Positions 17,371-27,972 of a stretch of DNA of 64,000 nucleotides are shown here, in pieces. The position numbers were made by a program, and so were the translations under genes. Positions within the stretch are counted from its first letter, which is position 1. Every line of letters begins with the position of its first letter. The stretch is from JAJPGZ01 sp038229295 (GTDB taxonomy: Bacteria > Verrucomicrobiota > Verrucomicrobiia > Chthoniobacterales > UBA10450): positions 23,576-87,575 of the forward strand of contig JBBROO010000006.1 of NCBI GenBank assembly GCA_038229295.1, given 5' to 3'. Below the pieces are notes generated by a model, which saw nothing but the letters and a program-made list of their open reading frames with translations, did no database searches and was not told the origin of the DNA.

Positions 17371-19179
17371 GTGGCAATTCCATCACAAACCATCGAGCAA
17401 GTGGCTGCGGCCAACGACATCGTCGAAGTAATCGGCGCGTATTTTCCGGTAAAACGGGCGGGCTCGAGTTTCAAAGCGCTCTGTCCGTTTCATCAGGAAA
17501 AAACGCCGTCGTTCCACGTCAATCCGCAGCGGCAAACATTTCACTGCTTTGGCTGCGGCGTCGGCGGCAGTGTTTTTCGCTTCGTCATGGATTACGAACA
17601 TATCGATTTTCCTGCGGCGGTGCGGAAACTCGCGGCGCGTGTCGGAATCCCCATCGTCGAGGAGCGCGGCGGGAGTGCGAGCGAAGATCGACAGCATGAA
17701 ACGCGGCGGACGTTGCTGCAGTTGCACGCCGAAGCGGCGGAATGGTTTCACGAAAATTTGTTGAAGAAAGATTTCGCGAAAACGGCGCGCGATTATCTGA
17801 AGGAACGCAAGATCGACAATCGCATCGCCAAGAATTGGCAGATCGGTTACGCGCCGGAAGAGTGGGATGCGTTTTTGAAATGGGCGCTGAAGAATGGATA
17901 CGAGCGCCGGCAAATCTTGCAGAGCGGTTTGGTCAAGCCGCGCGATGAGGAGAAACCCGAGGGCGAAGTCTACGATCGCTTCCGCGGCCGAATCATGTTC
18001 CCGATTTGCAACGACGTCGGCGAAGTGGTCGCGTTCAGCGGACGCGTTTTACAAAAAGAGGCCGAGGCCGCGAAGTACATCAACTCGCCGGAGACGCCGC
18101 TCTTTCGCAAAGGCAGTGTGCTTTTCGGATTGCACAAGACCAAGCGCACGCTCATCGATGCGAATAGCGCGATCATTTGCGAAGGGCAGCTCGATCTCAT
18201 TACGCTCTTCGAAGCCGGCATTCTGAATGTGGTCGCGCCGCAGGGGACGGCGTTTACCGAAAATCAGGCGCGGGTGCTGAAGAGATTCGTCAGTGAAGTT
18301 GTGCTTTGCTTCGATGCGGACAGCGCCGGGCAAAAAGCGTCCGAGCGTTCGCTGGAAGCGCTTTTGCAAAACGATTTGATCGTGCGCGTCGCGGAGATGC
18401 CTGCCGGCGAGGACCCCGATTCGCTCGTTAGGGCAAAAGGGAAAGAAGATTTCGAGAAACGTGTCGCGTCGGCGCGCGATTTTTTCGATTACTGGATCGA
18501 ACATCAAGTCGCGTCCACAAATCTCGAGTCGATGGGCGCTAAGATCGACATCGCACGCCAGCTTGCGCAGACGGTGTCGCGCGTGCACGACCCGATGATG
18601 CGCGGCGAAGTCATCAGCAAAGCGAGTGCGCGTCTGGGCGTGTCGCGGTCGGATTTCGAGAAGTTGATTCCCAAGCCAACGCGCGATTGGTCGCAACGTG
18701 ACCCAAAGAACACGCGCGAAGTCGCGGTCGCTCCGCCACATGACGTGGCCATGCTTTGCCTGCTCGCATTGCGCGACGAGGAAGCGCGCGATTTTCTGCG
18801 GGAGCAAAATTGGCGAGAGCTGTTGGCGCAAACGCCGGATGCGAAATTGTTAGGCCAGATTTTGGAGAGCGATTTGCGACCGAGCGAAAGCGCGTCGCTG
18901 AATGTGTTCATGTCGACGTTGAGCGCGGGAGAGGAGGCATTGGTGTCGGGTTGGCTTTTGCAAAAGTTGCCGGCGAACCCGGGCGTGGTGGTGCAGCAAT
19001 GGTGGCGCGGATTGCAGCAGGCGACGCTACGGCGGCAACTGCAGGTGGCGGAGAGTCGAATGAAACTTCCGCAGTTGAGCACGGGCGACGAGGTAAATCT
19101 GCAGAAACAAGTCCTTGACCTCACAGAACAGCTCCGCGAACTTTCCGAGTTTTCGCCGGCACCCACCGTCGACATTTAG
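17371..19179 (+). CDS. dnaG: DNA primase
   Basis: A 602-residue primase that makes RNA primers for replication. The N-terminal CHC2 zinc finger is C38-x2-H41 and C59-x2-C62 (ALCPFHQEKTP, HCFGCGVGG). The TOPRIM catalytic core includes ICEGQLDLITLFEAGI and LCFDADSAGQKA, and a helicase-binding C-terminal region follows. It starts with GTG. The stop is directly followed by rpoD, so the macromolecular-synthesis order dnaG-rpoD is kept, though rpsU is absent. Decamer copies lie at 17684, 17809 and 18541. Confidence 0.96.
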   Translation: MAIPSQTIEQVAAANDIVEVIGAYFPVKRAGSSFKALCPFHQEKTPSFHVNPQRQTFHCFGCGVGGSVFRFVMDYEHIDFPAAVRKLAARVGIPIVEERGGSASEDRQHETRRTLLQLHAEAAEWFHENLLKKDFAKTARDYLKERKIDNRIAKNWQIGYAPEEWDAFLKWALKNGYERRQILQSGLVKPRDEEKPEGEVYDRFRGRIMFPICNDVGEVVAFSGRVLQKEAEAAKYINSPETPLFRKGSVLFGLHKTKRTLIDANSAIICEGQLDLITLFEAGILNVVAPQGTAFTENQARVLKRFVSEVVLCFDADSAGQKASERSLEALLQNDLIVRVAEMPAGEDPDSLVRAKGKEDFEKRVASARDFFDYWIEHQVASTNLESMGAKIDIARQLAQTVSRVHDPMMRGEVISKASARLGVSRSDFEKLIPKPTRDWSQRDPKNTREVAVAPPHDVAMLCLLALRDEEARDFLREQNWRELLAQTPDAKLLGQILESDLRPSESASLNVFMSTLSAGEEALVSGWLLQKLPANPGVVVQQWWRGLQQATLRRQLQVAESRMKLPQLSTGDEVNLQKQVLDLTEQLRELSEFSPAPTVDI

Positions 19180-21054
19180 TTGTCGATCTTGCGGGCCGAA
19201 TCGAACGTCCAGTCAATCCTTACCCAAGCAATTTTGGCCCGGCCTTCGAAAGCAAAGAACCGTAACCGACATTCGCCGGGAATCCGCGCGAAGTTGAAAC
19301 GAGTTCATCGCGGCGCGGCGAAACGAACTCTGAAAGTAAAAGTGACTCGTCCCGGCCTCGCAAAAGCAAAATCCATTGTGTCGATCAAGAAGGGCAAAAC
19401 TTCTGGCCGGCCCGCGGCCAAGCCGGTCGCCGGCGTCATTTCTCTCTTAACCGGCGAAGCGGATGTGCAGGCCCGCATTCGCGAGCTCATCAAGCTGGCG
19501 AAGGAGCAGGGCTATCTCACGTTCGACGATTTGAATGAAGCGCTGCCCGACAGCGTGACAAATGCGGACGATCTGGACGCGATTTTGGTGCGGTTGCGCA
19601 AGATGGAGATCGACATCATCGAGGCGTCGGAAGTGGACCGCTTCAAAGACGGGAAGAAGGATGCGGAAGAGGAGGAGGAGGAAAAGCCTGAGGCGAAGTT
19701 GGACATTCTGGATGATCCGGTGCGGATGTATCTGAAGCAGATGGGGCAGGTGCCGCTCTTGACGCGGGAGCAAGAGGTGGAGATTTCCAAGCGCATCGAG
19801 GAAGCGGAGTTGATGGTGCAAAAGCAGATCAATCGCTTCGGATTCATCGCGCGCGCCCATCTCGATCTTGCCGAAAAGTTAACGGAAGGTCGGGAACGCT
19901 TCGACCGCGTGATTCTCGATAAGAAAATCGAGAGCCGGGAACGTTATATGAAGATGTTGCCGCGGCTGTGCAAACAGGTGGACAAGCTCAGTGCGTCGAT
20001 CACGCAACAATACGCGCATCTCCTCAGCAAAGATTCCAAGCGAGAAACAAAAAAGCTGAAGGCGTTCCAGAAATCGGTCGTCACGCTGCAAAGGCATTAC
20101 CCGAAGTTTTATTTCAAGCAAAAGGTCACGGAAGAGTTCGTGCAGTTGGCCGACGACCAATACGCCGTTCTGGAAAGCGTGCGGGCGGAAATGGAGAAGC
20201 GCCGGGGACGCAATGGTCCGGCCCTGACGAAGGCGCGCGAACTGGAGAAGAGTCTTTGGTTGTCGTTAGAGGACTACGTGGCGCAATACGCTGAGCTCAA
20301 GGCCTGGTTGCGCAAAGCGCTCCGCGCCAAAACCGAAATGGTGGAAGCGAATTTGCGCCTCGTGATTTCAATCGCCAAAAAATATACCAACCGCGGACTT
20401 TCCTTTCTCGATCTTATCCAGGAAGGAAACATGGGTTTGATGAAGGCGGTGGAGAAGTTCGAGTATCGCCGCGGCTATAAATTTTCCACCTACGCGACGT
20501 GGTGGATCCGCCAGGCGATCACGCGGTCAATCGCCGACCAGGCGCGTACGATTCGCATTCCCGTGCACATGATCGAGACGATCAACAAATTGATGCGGGT
20601 GCAGAAGCAGCTCGTGCAGGAATACGGACGCGAGCCGACTCCGGAAGAAGTGGCCGAGGAAATTTTGTTGCCGGTCGATCGTGTGCGGGCGGTGTTGAAA
20701 ATGGCGCAACAGCCGATCTCGTTGCAATCGCCCGTGGGCGAAAGTGAGGAAACGAACTTCGGCGATTTTATCGAAGACAAGGGCGCGGAAAATCCGAGCG
20801 ACATGACCGCGATCGTGTTGTTGAAGGAGAAGATCAAAGACGTCCTCGACACCTTGACCGAGCGCGAGCGCCAGGTGCTCGAGCAGCGGTTTGGTTTGGT
20901 CGATGGCTACAGTCGCACGCTCGAGGAGGTGGGCCGGCAATTTCGCGTGACGCGAGAGCGGATCCGCCAGATCGAGGCGAAGGCTTTGCGGAAGATGCGC
21001 CACCCGACTCGCATTCGGCAGCTGGAGGGTTTCTTGGAAGCGGCCGAGGCGTAG
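19180..21054 (+). CDS. rpoD: Primary sigma factor RpoD
   Basis: The housekeeping sigma-70, up to 624 residues. Region 1.1-like DNA starts near codon 90 (LIKLAKEQGYLTFDDLNEAL), followed by an acidic run (EEEEEEKPEA), region 1.2 (DPVRMYLKQMG), region 2 (NLRLVISIAKKY, FLDLIQEGNMGLMKA, YATWWIRQAITR), region 3, and region 4 (LTERERQVLEQRFGL, VTRERIRQIEAKALRK). The start is uncertain: the first candidate is a TTG that begins inside a decamer copy immediately after the dnaG stop, and the first 80 residues are basic and unlike region 1.1. In-frame GTG codons at 19342 and 19378 are plausible alternatives. No ATG exists before region 1. Confidence 0.95.
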   Translation: MSILRAESNVQSILTQAILARPSKAKNRNRHSPGIRAKLKRVHRGAAKRTLKVKVTRPGLAKAKSIVSIKKGKTSGRPAAKPVAGVISLLTGEADVQARIRELIKLAKEQGYLTFDDLNEALPDSVTNADDLDAILVRLRKMEIDIIEASEVDRFKDGKKDAEEEEEEKPEAKLDILDDPVRMYLKQMGQVPLLTREQEVEISKRIEEAELMVQKQINRFGFIARAHLDLAEKLTEGRERFDRVILDKKIESRERYMKMLPRLCKQVDKLSASITQQYAHLLSKDSKRETKKLKAFQKSVVTLQRHYPKFYFKQKVTEEFVQLADDQYAVLESVRAEMEKRRGRNGPALTKARELEKSLWLSLEDYVAQYAELKAWLRKALRAKTEMVEANLRLVISIAKKYTNRGLSFLDLIQEGNMGLMKAVEKFEYRRGYKFSTYATWWIRQAITRSIADQARTIRIPVHMIETINKLMRVQKQLVQEYGREPTPEEVAEEILLPVDRVRAVLKMAQQPISLQSPVGESEETNFGDFIEDKGAENPSDMTAIVLLKEKIKDVLDTLTERERQVLEQRFGLVDGYSRTLEEVGRQFRVTRERIRQIEAKALRKMRHPTRIRQLEGFLEAAEA

Positions 21055-21116
21055 ATGTCGATCTTGACTGGCGCGCAACTTTCTACCTCTGAGTTAGTTT
21101 AATTTTCCGGAGAGTT

Positions 21117-21473
21117 ATGGAGCGTAACGACGACGAGCAATTGTGGGATCTTTTAGACCGGGCCGGCACACCACAGGTCTCTCCTTTTTTTGCCCGAAAC
21201 GTTTTGCGCGAAATCCGAAAGCAACCGCGGTGGAGAGCCGCGATGCATTCCTGGATCGCGCCGCGCAGATTAGTTCCCCTCGCGGGCGCGGCGGCAGTGG
21301 TCATGGCCGGTGTGATGTGGCTGCAGCAGTCAACGCCGATTGAACAAGCAGGCAACCTTGACTCCGATCCTATCGCCAAAATCGATCCGCAGGACTACGA
21401 AGTGGTCACTGACCTGGATGATTTGTTAGCCTCGGAGGAAAACAACCTGTGGGACGACACTTCATCTTTGTAA
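21117..21473 (+). CDS. Small single-span membrane protein, anti-sigma-like architecture
   Basis: 118 residues: a charged cytoplasmic N-terminus (LWDLLDRAGTPQVSPFFARN), one membrane segment (VPLAGAAAVVMAGVMWLQQS) and an acidic exterior tail. Such small proteins often follow an ECF sigma gene in this phylum, but here the upstream gene is rpoD. No zinc or ZAS motif is seen, so anti-sigma function is not supported by sequence. A GGAGAG ribosome-binding site precedes the ATG. Its last 25 bases overlap the next gene, so the two are translated together. Confidence 0.6.
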   Translation: MERNDDEQLWDLLDRAGTPQVSPFFARNVLREIRKQPRWRAAMHSWIAPRRLVPLAGAAAVVMAGVMWLQQSTPIEQAGNLDSDPIAKIDPQDYEVVTDLDDLLASEENNLWDDTSSL

Positions 21474-21973
21474 GCGCGCTCGTCGCGTTGTCGATCTTCG
21501 GAACCGGAAGCGTTTTTGCGCAGGATCCACGGAAAGGTCACCATTCGCGCGGGCAAAATTTCCAGCAGCGCAGTAAGCAATTTCGCCACGGCCCGGAACG
21601 CGTTCTCCGTCTTTCGCCGGAAGAACAGCAAACATTCAGGCGAAACGCCGAGCGCTGGCTGCAGATGGATCCGCAGCAGCGCGACGCTCTGCGTCAGCGC
21701 GATCGTGTCTTGCGAGAGCGTATGAGAAACGAAGCCGAAACCATTATGCGCGATTCCGGACTCCGTCTCGACAACGGTGCGCGGGAACAATTCGAAGAGC
21801 GCTACTTGCAAGAGCGACGACGCATCGAACAATCGTTGCGTCGCGAAATTGAAGCCAAGCGCGAGCAACAGTTGCCGGAATTAAAAGAGCGATTGCGGAA
21901 CGAATTCCAACCGCGTCCTTCGCTTCCGCCGGCCAGCGCCTCGCCTTCCGGTTCGAACAAGCCCGGCAATTAA
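21449..21973 (+). CDS. Exported DUF3106-like helical protein
   Basis: 174 residues starting with GTG, with a signal peptide (FVSALVALSIFGTGSVFAQ) and then a very charged, R/E/Q-rich helical body. The segment LSPEEQQTFRRNAERWLQMD is typical of the DUF3106 group and a Pro/Ser-rich tail ends the protein. It resembles periplasmic metal- or stress-sensing helical proteins in a general way, but no function is claimed. It overlaps the preceding membrane-protein gene by 25 bases. Confidence 0.6.
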   Translation: MGRHFIFVSALVALSIFGTGSVFAQDPRKGHHSRGQNFQQRSKQFRHGPERVLRLSPEEQQTFRRNAERWLQMDPQQRDALRQRDRVLRERMRNEAETIMRDSGLRLDNGAREQFEERYLQERRRIEQSLRREIEAKREQQLPELKERLRNEFQPRPSLPPASASPSGSNKPGN

Positions 21974-22089
21974 GGGCGGCGGTTAGAAATTTCCCGCGGC
22001 GTCGCGATTGTCGATCTTAAAAGAGACGCGAGCTGACGAGTCCCGCTTTCCCTGTCTCTCGCCAGCCCGCTAAAATCTCTCCTGGGGTT

Positions 22090-22347
22090 TTACCAATGAC
22101 GGTGGCGGACGCGATAAACACGTCGGCCGTGATACCAATAGTACGGACGATAAACGACCCGAACCGGGCTGTAACCATAGTAAGGATACCCGTATCCAGA
22201 CCCATAGCCGTAGCCGCAGCCCGAATAGGGGTAATAACCCCCCGGCCCGCCGAATCCGATTCCGATAGACACACCAGCTTTAGAACTCGGCGCTGCCGCG
22301 ATCGTCAAACCGGCCACTGCAATAGCAATTAATAAAAACTTCTTCAC
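22090..22347 (-). CDS. Small exported Gly/Tyr-rich protein
   Basis: About 85 residues: signal peptide (FLLIAIAVAGLTIAAAPSSKA), then a glycine-tyrosine-proline tract (GYGYGSGYGYPYYGYSPV) and a basic end (RRVYRVRHRHW). The start is a GTG at 22347, because the AAGGAG ribosome-binding site (22357-22362) is nine bases away from it; the earlier in-frame GTG at 22356 would touch it. Similar tiny proteins are common envelope or spacer proteins in Verrucomicrobia. Function unknown. Confidence 0.6.
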   Translation of the reverse strand: MKKFLLIAIAVAGLTIAAAPSSKAGVSIGIGFGGPGGYYPYSGCGYGYGSGYGYPYYGYSPVRVVYRPYYWYHGRRVYRVRHRHW

Positions 22348-22598
22348 CTTCTTCACCTCCTTGAGTTGTTCCTACATCTGATTCAACTCAACTGCTCGCG
22401 TTCGGTTGCGGAGATTTAATTTCGTCGGCAGCCAGCACCGATAAGTTTCTCAGGATAAGTTTGTCGATGAAGCGACCGAACACGCGCGCGTTTCCGAATA
22501 TGAATGCAAACCATTTAACTCGTTAGTCAGATTCGCTCGCCTTACGGCTACGGGGCAGCCGAGCGTTACAAGCTACGACAAACAGTTGCAGGCTGCCC

Positions 22599-24842
22599 AT
22601 GAACGAAAAATACTTTCGGCGATTTGCTTTGCGACTTAGCGTGGTCGCATTCTACTTCGCGGCAATTGTCGCCGCTAAAGCAACAACCATCATCGTCGCC
22701 TCGAGTACGACCCATGGAAGCTGCTATAATCTTAATCCAACAGGGCTGTGCGAGAACTGGAAGGGACAGGTCACCTATCGCGTCAATTATTCGGACCTGC
22801 CGCAGGGCATTTACCGGATTACGTCGAATGGAAACATTGTTGTCGATTTTTCCGTTCCAGCCAATGGCTCCGGAACCGTTGCCGGAGATGGCGACGCCAT
22901 TTACTTCGAGAATTATCAACCTGCTGTTGACGGCCAGGTCGCGAAGGACGCGCAGACTAATCTCGAAACTAGCGAGCGGAACACTGGAGTCCATTACCAG
23001 ACCAGCGGCGGCGCGCTGATGGTGTTTCAAACAATAACCGGTTCGAGCTTCCCGAATTGTCCTTCCACGTGTCCGCCGGATCAGGGCATACGCCAGTTCG
23101 TTGTCGATCTTAATGTGAGCGGCGCGCCGCCGGACCCGGATTACACGAAAGCATGCGAAGAGAGTACCGATTGCCCCAGCTGCTCGAAAACTCAGCCGAT
23201 GGCGCAGTATTCAGTTCAACTAATGCTTGCGAATCTGCACATCACCGACACGCCCATCAAATACAACTCGCCGCGCGGACCAGCAACCGAGTTTACGCTC
23301 ACTTACAACCACCGCGAGGTTAATCAGCCAGCGCCATTTCCGTTCTCGAACTTCGGCCCGAAATGGACATTCAACTGGCTCTCGTACGTTATAGACGACC
23401 CGAACAACGCATCCGCTGACGTGACGGTGTATGCACGCGGCGGCGGCACCGAAAAATACGCGAATTTCAACTCCGCCACTCAAAGCTACGACCCAGAGAA
23501 ACAAACGCTCGCCGTGTTAGTTCAAACAGCGAGCGGGTATGAGAAACGATTCCCTGATGGTTCGAAGGAAGTCTTCACCATAAGCGACGGCGCCAATTCG
23601 CATCCGCGCCATGTATTTCTGAGCAGCGTGGTCGACCCGTTCAACAACACCACGACGCTAAATTATAGCGGTCTGAAGATCACCTCGATCAAGGATTCGC
23701 TGAACTACTCGATCACACTCGAATACGGCTCGTCGGCTGACCCGCTGAGAATCACAAAGGTTATCGATCCGTTTAATCGGTCGGCGCTCTTTGAATATTA
23801 TGCCGATGGTAAGCTCAAGAGCGTTACCGATCCGGTCGGCATAAGGTCGGCGTTCGAGTACGAGTCGGGTTCAGATTTCATCAACAAGATGACGACGCCT
23901 TACGGCCCGACGACTTTTGCGCGCGGCGAGGATGGCAACAACCGGCGCTGGCTCGAAGCAACCGACCCGCTCCTCGGTAAGGAGCGAGTCGAGTACAACA
24001 ACTACCTTACCCAAATCGCGAACAGCGAGTCTGCCGCGCCTGCTGGAGCGGACAACAGCCGGCTGCGTTTCGGCAGCACGTTTTACTGGAACAAGAAGGC
24101 GATGGAAGACGGTCCCGGTGATTACTCGAAAGCGCAGGTGACGCGCTGGTTGCTGACGCCTAGCGGCAAAGTCTCCGGCGTTAAATCCAGTGAGAAGAAA
24201 CCACTCGAGAGCCGCGTTTGGCATTCCTACGCCGGTCAGTCAGATCCAATCTTGCTCGGCTCGATCGCCAAGCCTAACAAGAGCAGCCGCATTCTGGACG
24301 ACGGCAGTACCGCGGCATCGCAGTACACATACAACGCCGTCGGAAAAGTACTGAGCGCGACTGATCCAGTTGGTCGCGTCACGAGCTACGTTTATGACAG
24401 TAACGTCATTGATCTGCTCGCCGTGTATCAACGAAATCCAGCAGGCGTAACCACCGATCCATACGATGCCACTCAGTTCGCCGACAGAATTGCCGAATAT
24501 GTGTATGACGACCCGACGGCGCCGCCCCACTGTCCGCATAAATACATCGACGCGGCTCGTCAAACGACGACCTACGCTTATGAAGCCGACGGACAGATTC
24601 AAAGCGTTACCAATGCAAGGAATGAGACCACAACGTACTCGTACGGGAATGGCAGCGCAGGGCAACCGGTTGGATATTTGCGGTTAATCACAAGTCCCGC
24701 GATCAACGGCGTCTCAGCTCAAAGGCGCTTCGTCTACGACACAGCTTTCTCGGTGCCAACGCTCCGCCGCGCATCGCATGCATTATCAATGAGCCGGACC
24801 ACTATGTCGTTGAGTATCGGTACGACGACATTGATCGCTTAA
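22599..24842 (+). pseudogene. RHS/YD-repeat protein, N-terminal part (frame broken at about 24747)
   Basis: A 747-codon frame with a signal peptide, a cysteine-containing N-terminal domain (CPSTCPPDQG, ESTDCPSCSKTQ) and many YD repeats (LFEYYADGKLKSVTDPVG, TTYAYEADGQIQSVTNARNE). YD repeats form a hollow shell that can enclose a C-terminal tip. At 24746-24748 a missing base in a T run throws the frame. The homologous sequence continues from 24749 in another frame (LGANAPPRIACIINEPDHY) into the next entry. Either a decayed gene or a sequencing error. AT-richer than the flanks and almost free of the decamer (one copy at 23102). Confidence 0.8.
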
Positions 24843-24904
24843 CGCAAATCTCTTATCCCGACAGCACTCATCAAGATTTTGATTATGTCGACCCCGCTCG
24901 TGGT

Positions 24905-26782
24905 ATGACACTCGATCTTACGCACAGCTACGATCGTCGTGGGCGCGTGACAACGAGACACTATGATAAGAACCGCCATATGGATTCGCTCACCGAGCGA
25001 GTAGAAGACACACCGCAGATCATCGATCGGACAACGCAATACGGTTGGTGCAACTGTGGCTTGCTGGAGAGCATCACCGATCCGCTTCTACACCGTACCG
25101 TCTTCGTCTACGATGTGCAAAGCCGGCTCTATGAAAAATTTTTTGGCTATGCCACGCCCAAGCAAACCGTCGTCGATTTTCTCTACGAAGGGCAAACTGC
25201 ACCGAACACGGCCGGGGCAACCAGCCGGCTAAAGTCGGCGACGGATGCTCTCCAGCAGGTCACGAATTATTCCTACTTTGCCGACGACAATGTGAAACAG
25301 ATTACTTACCGGACCACCTCGGGCCAGGCCATTTCTTCCACACCCGACGTTACATTCACGTCCGACCCTTATTATAATCGAATGGCGACAATGGCCACCG
25401 GCACGGACACGACAACTTACGAATATTATCCCGTAACTTCGGCTGGGACGCTTGGCGCCGGCCAACTTCACACCGTCGATGGGCCGTTCGACAGCGACAT
25501 CATTACATATGCCTATGACAAGCTCGGTCGCACGACCAATCAGAAGATCAACGGCGTGTCTAATGAATCGACGGCAGACTACGACGCGCTCGGTCGCCTA
25601 ACCGCGACATCGCACAGCGGGTTTGGGTTCGCGACGCGCACCTACGATGGCGTTACTCCGCGGTTACAGACGGTGACGGTCCAGAACAGCGAGGCGCCCT
25701 CGCTCACCACCAACTATGGCTACTTCGGCAATTCCAATGACCGGCGTTTGCAAACTGTGCAAAATCTCGATCCCAATCTGGCGAATCTTTCCAAGTTTGA
25801 TTACACCTATGATTCTGAAGGGCAAATCCAAACTTGGGCCAAACAGATTGGGACAGGGCCCGCATTAACGGGCACATATTCGGCTGATCTCGTTGACCAA
25901 CTCAAGAGTGCGGCAAGCGCGACCGTCCCAATTCCGAGTCCACCGCCTCCCGCCACCCCGCCCCCCCCGCAAACTGTTACGCCGCCGGGAAATTTTAATT
26001 ACGAGTACGATCTGGCGGGCAACCGCAAGACCGACCAGCAAGGTACCGTGATGCACTCGTTTGACGAAGTGAACGAGATCACCGATCCCGGTTACACCTA
26101 CGATCGCAATGGCAATCTTACTTCCGACGGCGTCACCAGCTATGAATGGGATGCGGCTAATCGACTCGTGGCAATTCAGAAGACAGCACCTGCTCCTAGC
26201 CCTTTGCCAACGCCCAATCCTCCGCCCGCCGTGCCGCCGCCGCAGTATCCGCAGCCACCCCAGCCGCCGAAGGTGCCCAATACGACTTCCCTTCTAACGA
26301 CGCGTTCAGAATTCAGTTATGATGGCTTAAGCCGGCGCATCCAAATTGTCGAAAAACAAACCACCGGCAATCCAGCAATCGATCCGAACATTTGGTGGAT
26401 ACCGGTGAGCAAGCAGTATTATCTCTGGAGCGGCAACACGATTGCGGAAGAGCGCGACAGCACCGGAGCAAATGTCACCAAACGTTTCTTTGCCGAGGGC
26501 GAGCAGATCAACGGAATCAATTATTACTTTACTCGCGATCATCTCGGCAGCATCCGCGAGATGGTTGACTTCAATGGCGTGGTGCACGCGCAGTACGAAT
26601 ACGATCCCTACGGCAACCGGACAAAGATCAGGGGCGACCTCGAATGTGACTTCGCGTTTACCGGGCATTGGCATCACGCACCAAGCGGGCTGAATCTCGC
26701 GCTTTACCGTGCATACAGCCCGACGCTTGGACGATGGCTTAGCCGGGACCCGATTGGCGAAGAAGGCGGCTTGAATCTGTAA
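24905..26782 (+). pseudogene. RHS/YD-repeat protein, central part with core end
   Basis: The frame is open and homologous from about 24749, with 24905 the first ATG. YD repeats continue (YDKLGRTTNQKINGVSNEST, YDRNGNLTSDGVTSYEWDAA) to the RHS core end: DHLGSIREMVD, YEYDPYGNR and YRAYSPTLGRWLSRDPIGEE. Two proline-rich linkers interrupt the repeats at about 25930-25985 and 26190-26280. The frame stops at 26780 because of one extra A (26781-26782). Removing it gives the canonical NLYEYVFDNPTRRTDPFGL, so the hypervariable tip in the next entry belongs to the same protein. Confidence 0.8.
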
Positions 26783-26852
26783 TGAATATGTTTTTGATAA
26801 CCCTACGCGGCGGACAGACCCTTTCGGATTAGCCTGTAACGGTGACGTATTT

Positions 26853-27230
26853 ATGGGACATAACGTATCGTCTCCTACTGGTGCTGGCAGCGACTCTTCG
26901 GGGCGACAACAGCAGTCGAATCCGGCGCCCTGTTTTTACCTCACATGTGGCGGCGATGATCTTAACCGGCGTCAGGGATTTACGCCAGGGGTCGGGTGTC
27001 CAAGGTGTAATAATGATCCCGAGGGATACAATTCTGCAAATAGTACCAGAGATATTCAGAGTGCGGCTAATGCGGTTGCAAAGAAAGTTTGCAAGGACAA
27101 CCGCTGTTGTAAGGAGGCTATTGTAAAAATCAGATGCGACTGGAATTGGGTTAAGGATGCACTCGCTGCAAGGGTCGATTTTTCGATGTGCGGTCGAACG
27201 CTTTACATTAAATGCGAATCGGTACGATAA
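26853..27230 (+). pseudogene. Cysteine-rich RHS C-terminal tip
   Basis: In the frame that starts at 26781, the RHS junction TDPFGLACNG is followed by about 140 residues unlike the repeats; the first ATG is at 26853. This tip has more than ten cysteines in CxxxC and CxxC patterns (CFYLTCGGDD, GCPRCNND, CKDNRCCKEA, DWNWVKDA, MCGRTLYIKC). In RHS proteins this position holds polymorphic toxin or effector domains. No known toxin fold was recognised, and a disulfide-rich surface domain is equally possible. The end overlaps the following gene by 19 bases. Confidence 0.6.
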
Positions 27231-27817
27231 GACGAAATTTGCTAGCTGCCGTGCTCTCTTCGTTTGCCGTGGCGTATTTTTCTGGAATGGCGGCGTCAGT
27301 AATAGCCGCTCCTTCTGTTGAGTCTGACAGTGTCTCAAACCCGCTGCCGCGTGCAACAGTCAAGAAGATCCGCAGTGCGATAGTAGGCACTTGGGCAAGC
27401 AACGAAGAGACCAAGGCAATCGGCAGCTCCGAAGAGCTAAGCACCATAGTAAGCAAAAAAGAGTGGGAGATTAAAGTATTGGAGATTATTAAGGACCCTT
27501 ATCGCTTAGAAAAACTTAAGATTATTCTCGGTACGCCCAAGCTTCAAAAAAAACAGGCCTTTATTGGCGCGACATATCAGCTGATATTCCTGGATCAAAA
27601 TGGCAGGATTGTCGCTGCCGCCTCGTTTTTTCTAGCGCCGAAAGTTGGTTATGTGCTTAACCTTTCGCCGAATGCTTTTGAAAAGGACGGCCGCTACTAT
27701 CACGGTTGGGGAACTCAACGTGTTCCCGGCAACTGGGGTTCGACAATCGATTATCGGAATTACGTAATTCCGTTCGTCAATTGGAATGAAGCAATTGGTT
27801 ACACACCTGGGCGGTAA
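27212..27817 (+). CDS. Exported protein paired with the RHS tip (possible immunity or partner)
   Basis: 201 residues with a signal-like N-terminus (NLLAAVLSSFAVAYFSGMAASVIAA) and a soluble body. The middle (KEWEIKVLEIIKDPYRLEKL, YQLIFLDQNGRIVAAASF) is a mixed alpha/beta fold, and the end is aromatic (YYHGWGTQRVPG). Its ATG lies within the last 19 bases of the RHS tip frame, a coupling typical of toxin-immunity pairs, and the partner of an exported toxin may be exported too. This pairing is inference from position; no immunity family was recognised. Confidence 0.55.
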   Translation: MRIGTIRRNLLAAVLSSFAVAYFSGMAASVIAAPSVESDSVSNPLPRATVKKIRSAIVGTWASNEETKAIGSSEELSTIVSKKEWEIKVLEIIKDPYRLEKLKIILGTPKLQKKQAFIGATYQLIFLDQNGRIVAAASFFLAPKVGYVLNLSPNAFEKDGRYYHGWGTQRVPGNWGSTIDYRNYVIPFVNWNEAIGYTPGR

Positions 27818-27972
27818 GATTTGGTGATTGCCGGCTGAATCATTCCACATCCGGAATGAAATTTCTTGCACTCTGCGTGAATGCGGGAATCCCTCGAGAA
27901 ACAGTTAGGCGCTTTCCTGCGGAAACGGCGCGGCGAGCAGACCGCAACTCCCCCGAAGCCAACTCCGTAGGT

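Noticed and set aside
27881..27970. 29-codon frame (starts MRESLEKQLGAFLRKRRGEQ) upstream of ribD
   Set aside because: Resembles the beginning of an HTH regulator, but is too short and lacks a helix-turn-helix. Could be a truncated remnant; not enough to call a gene.
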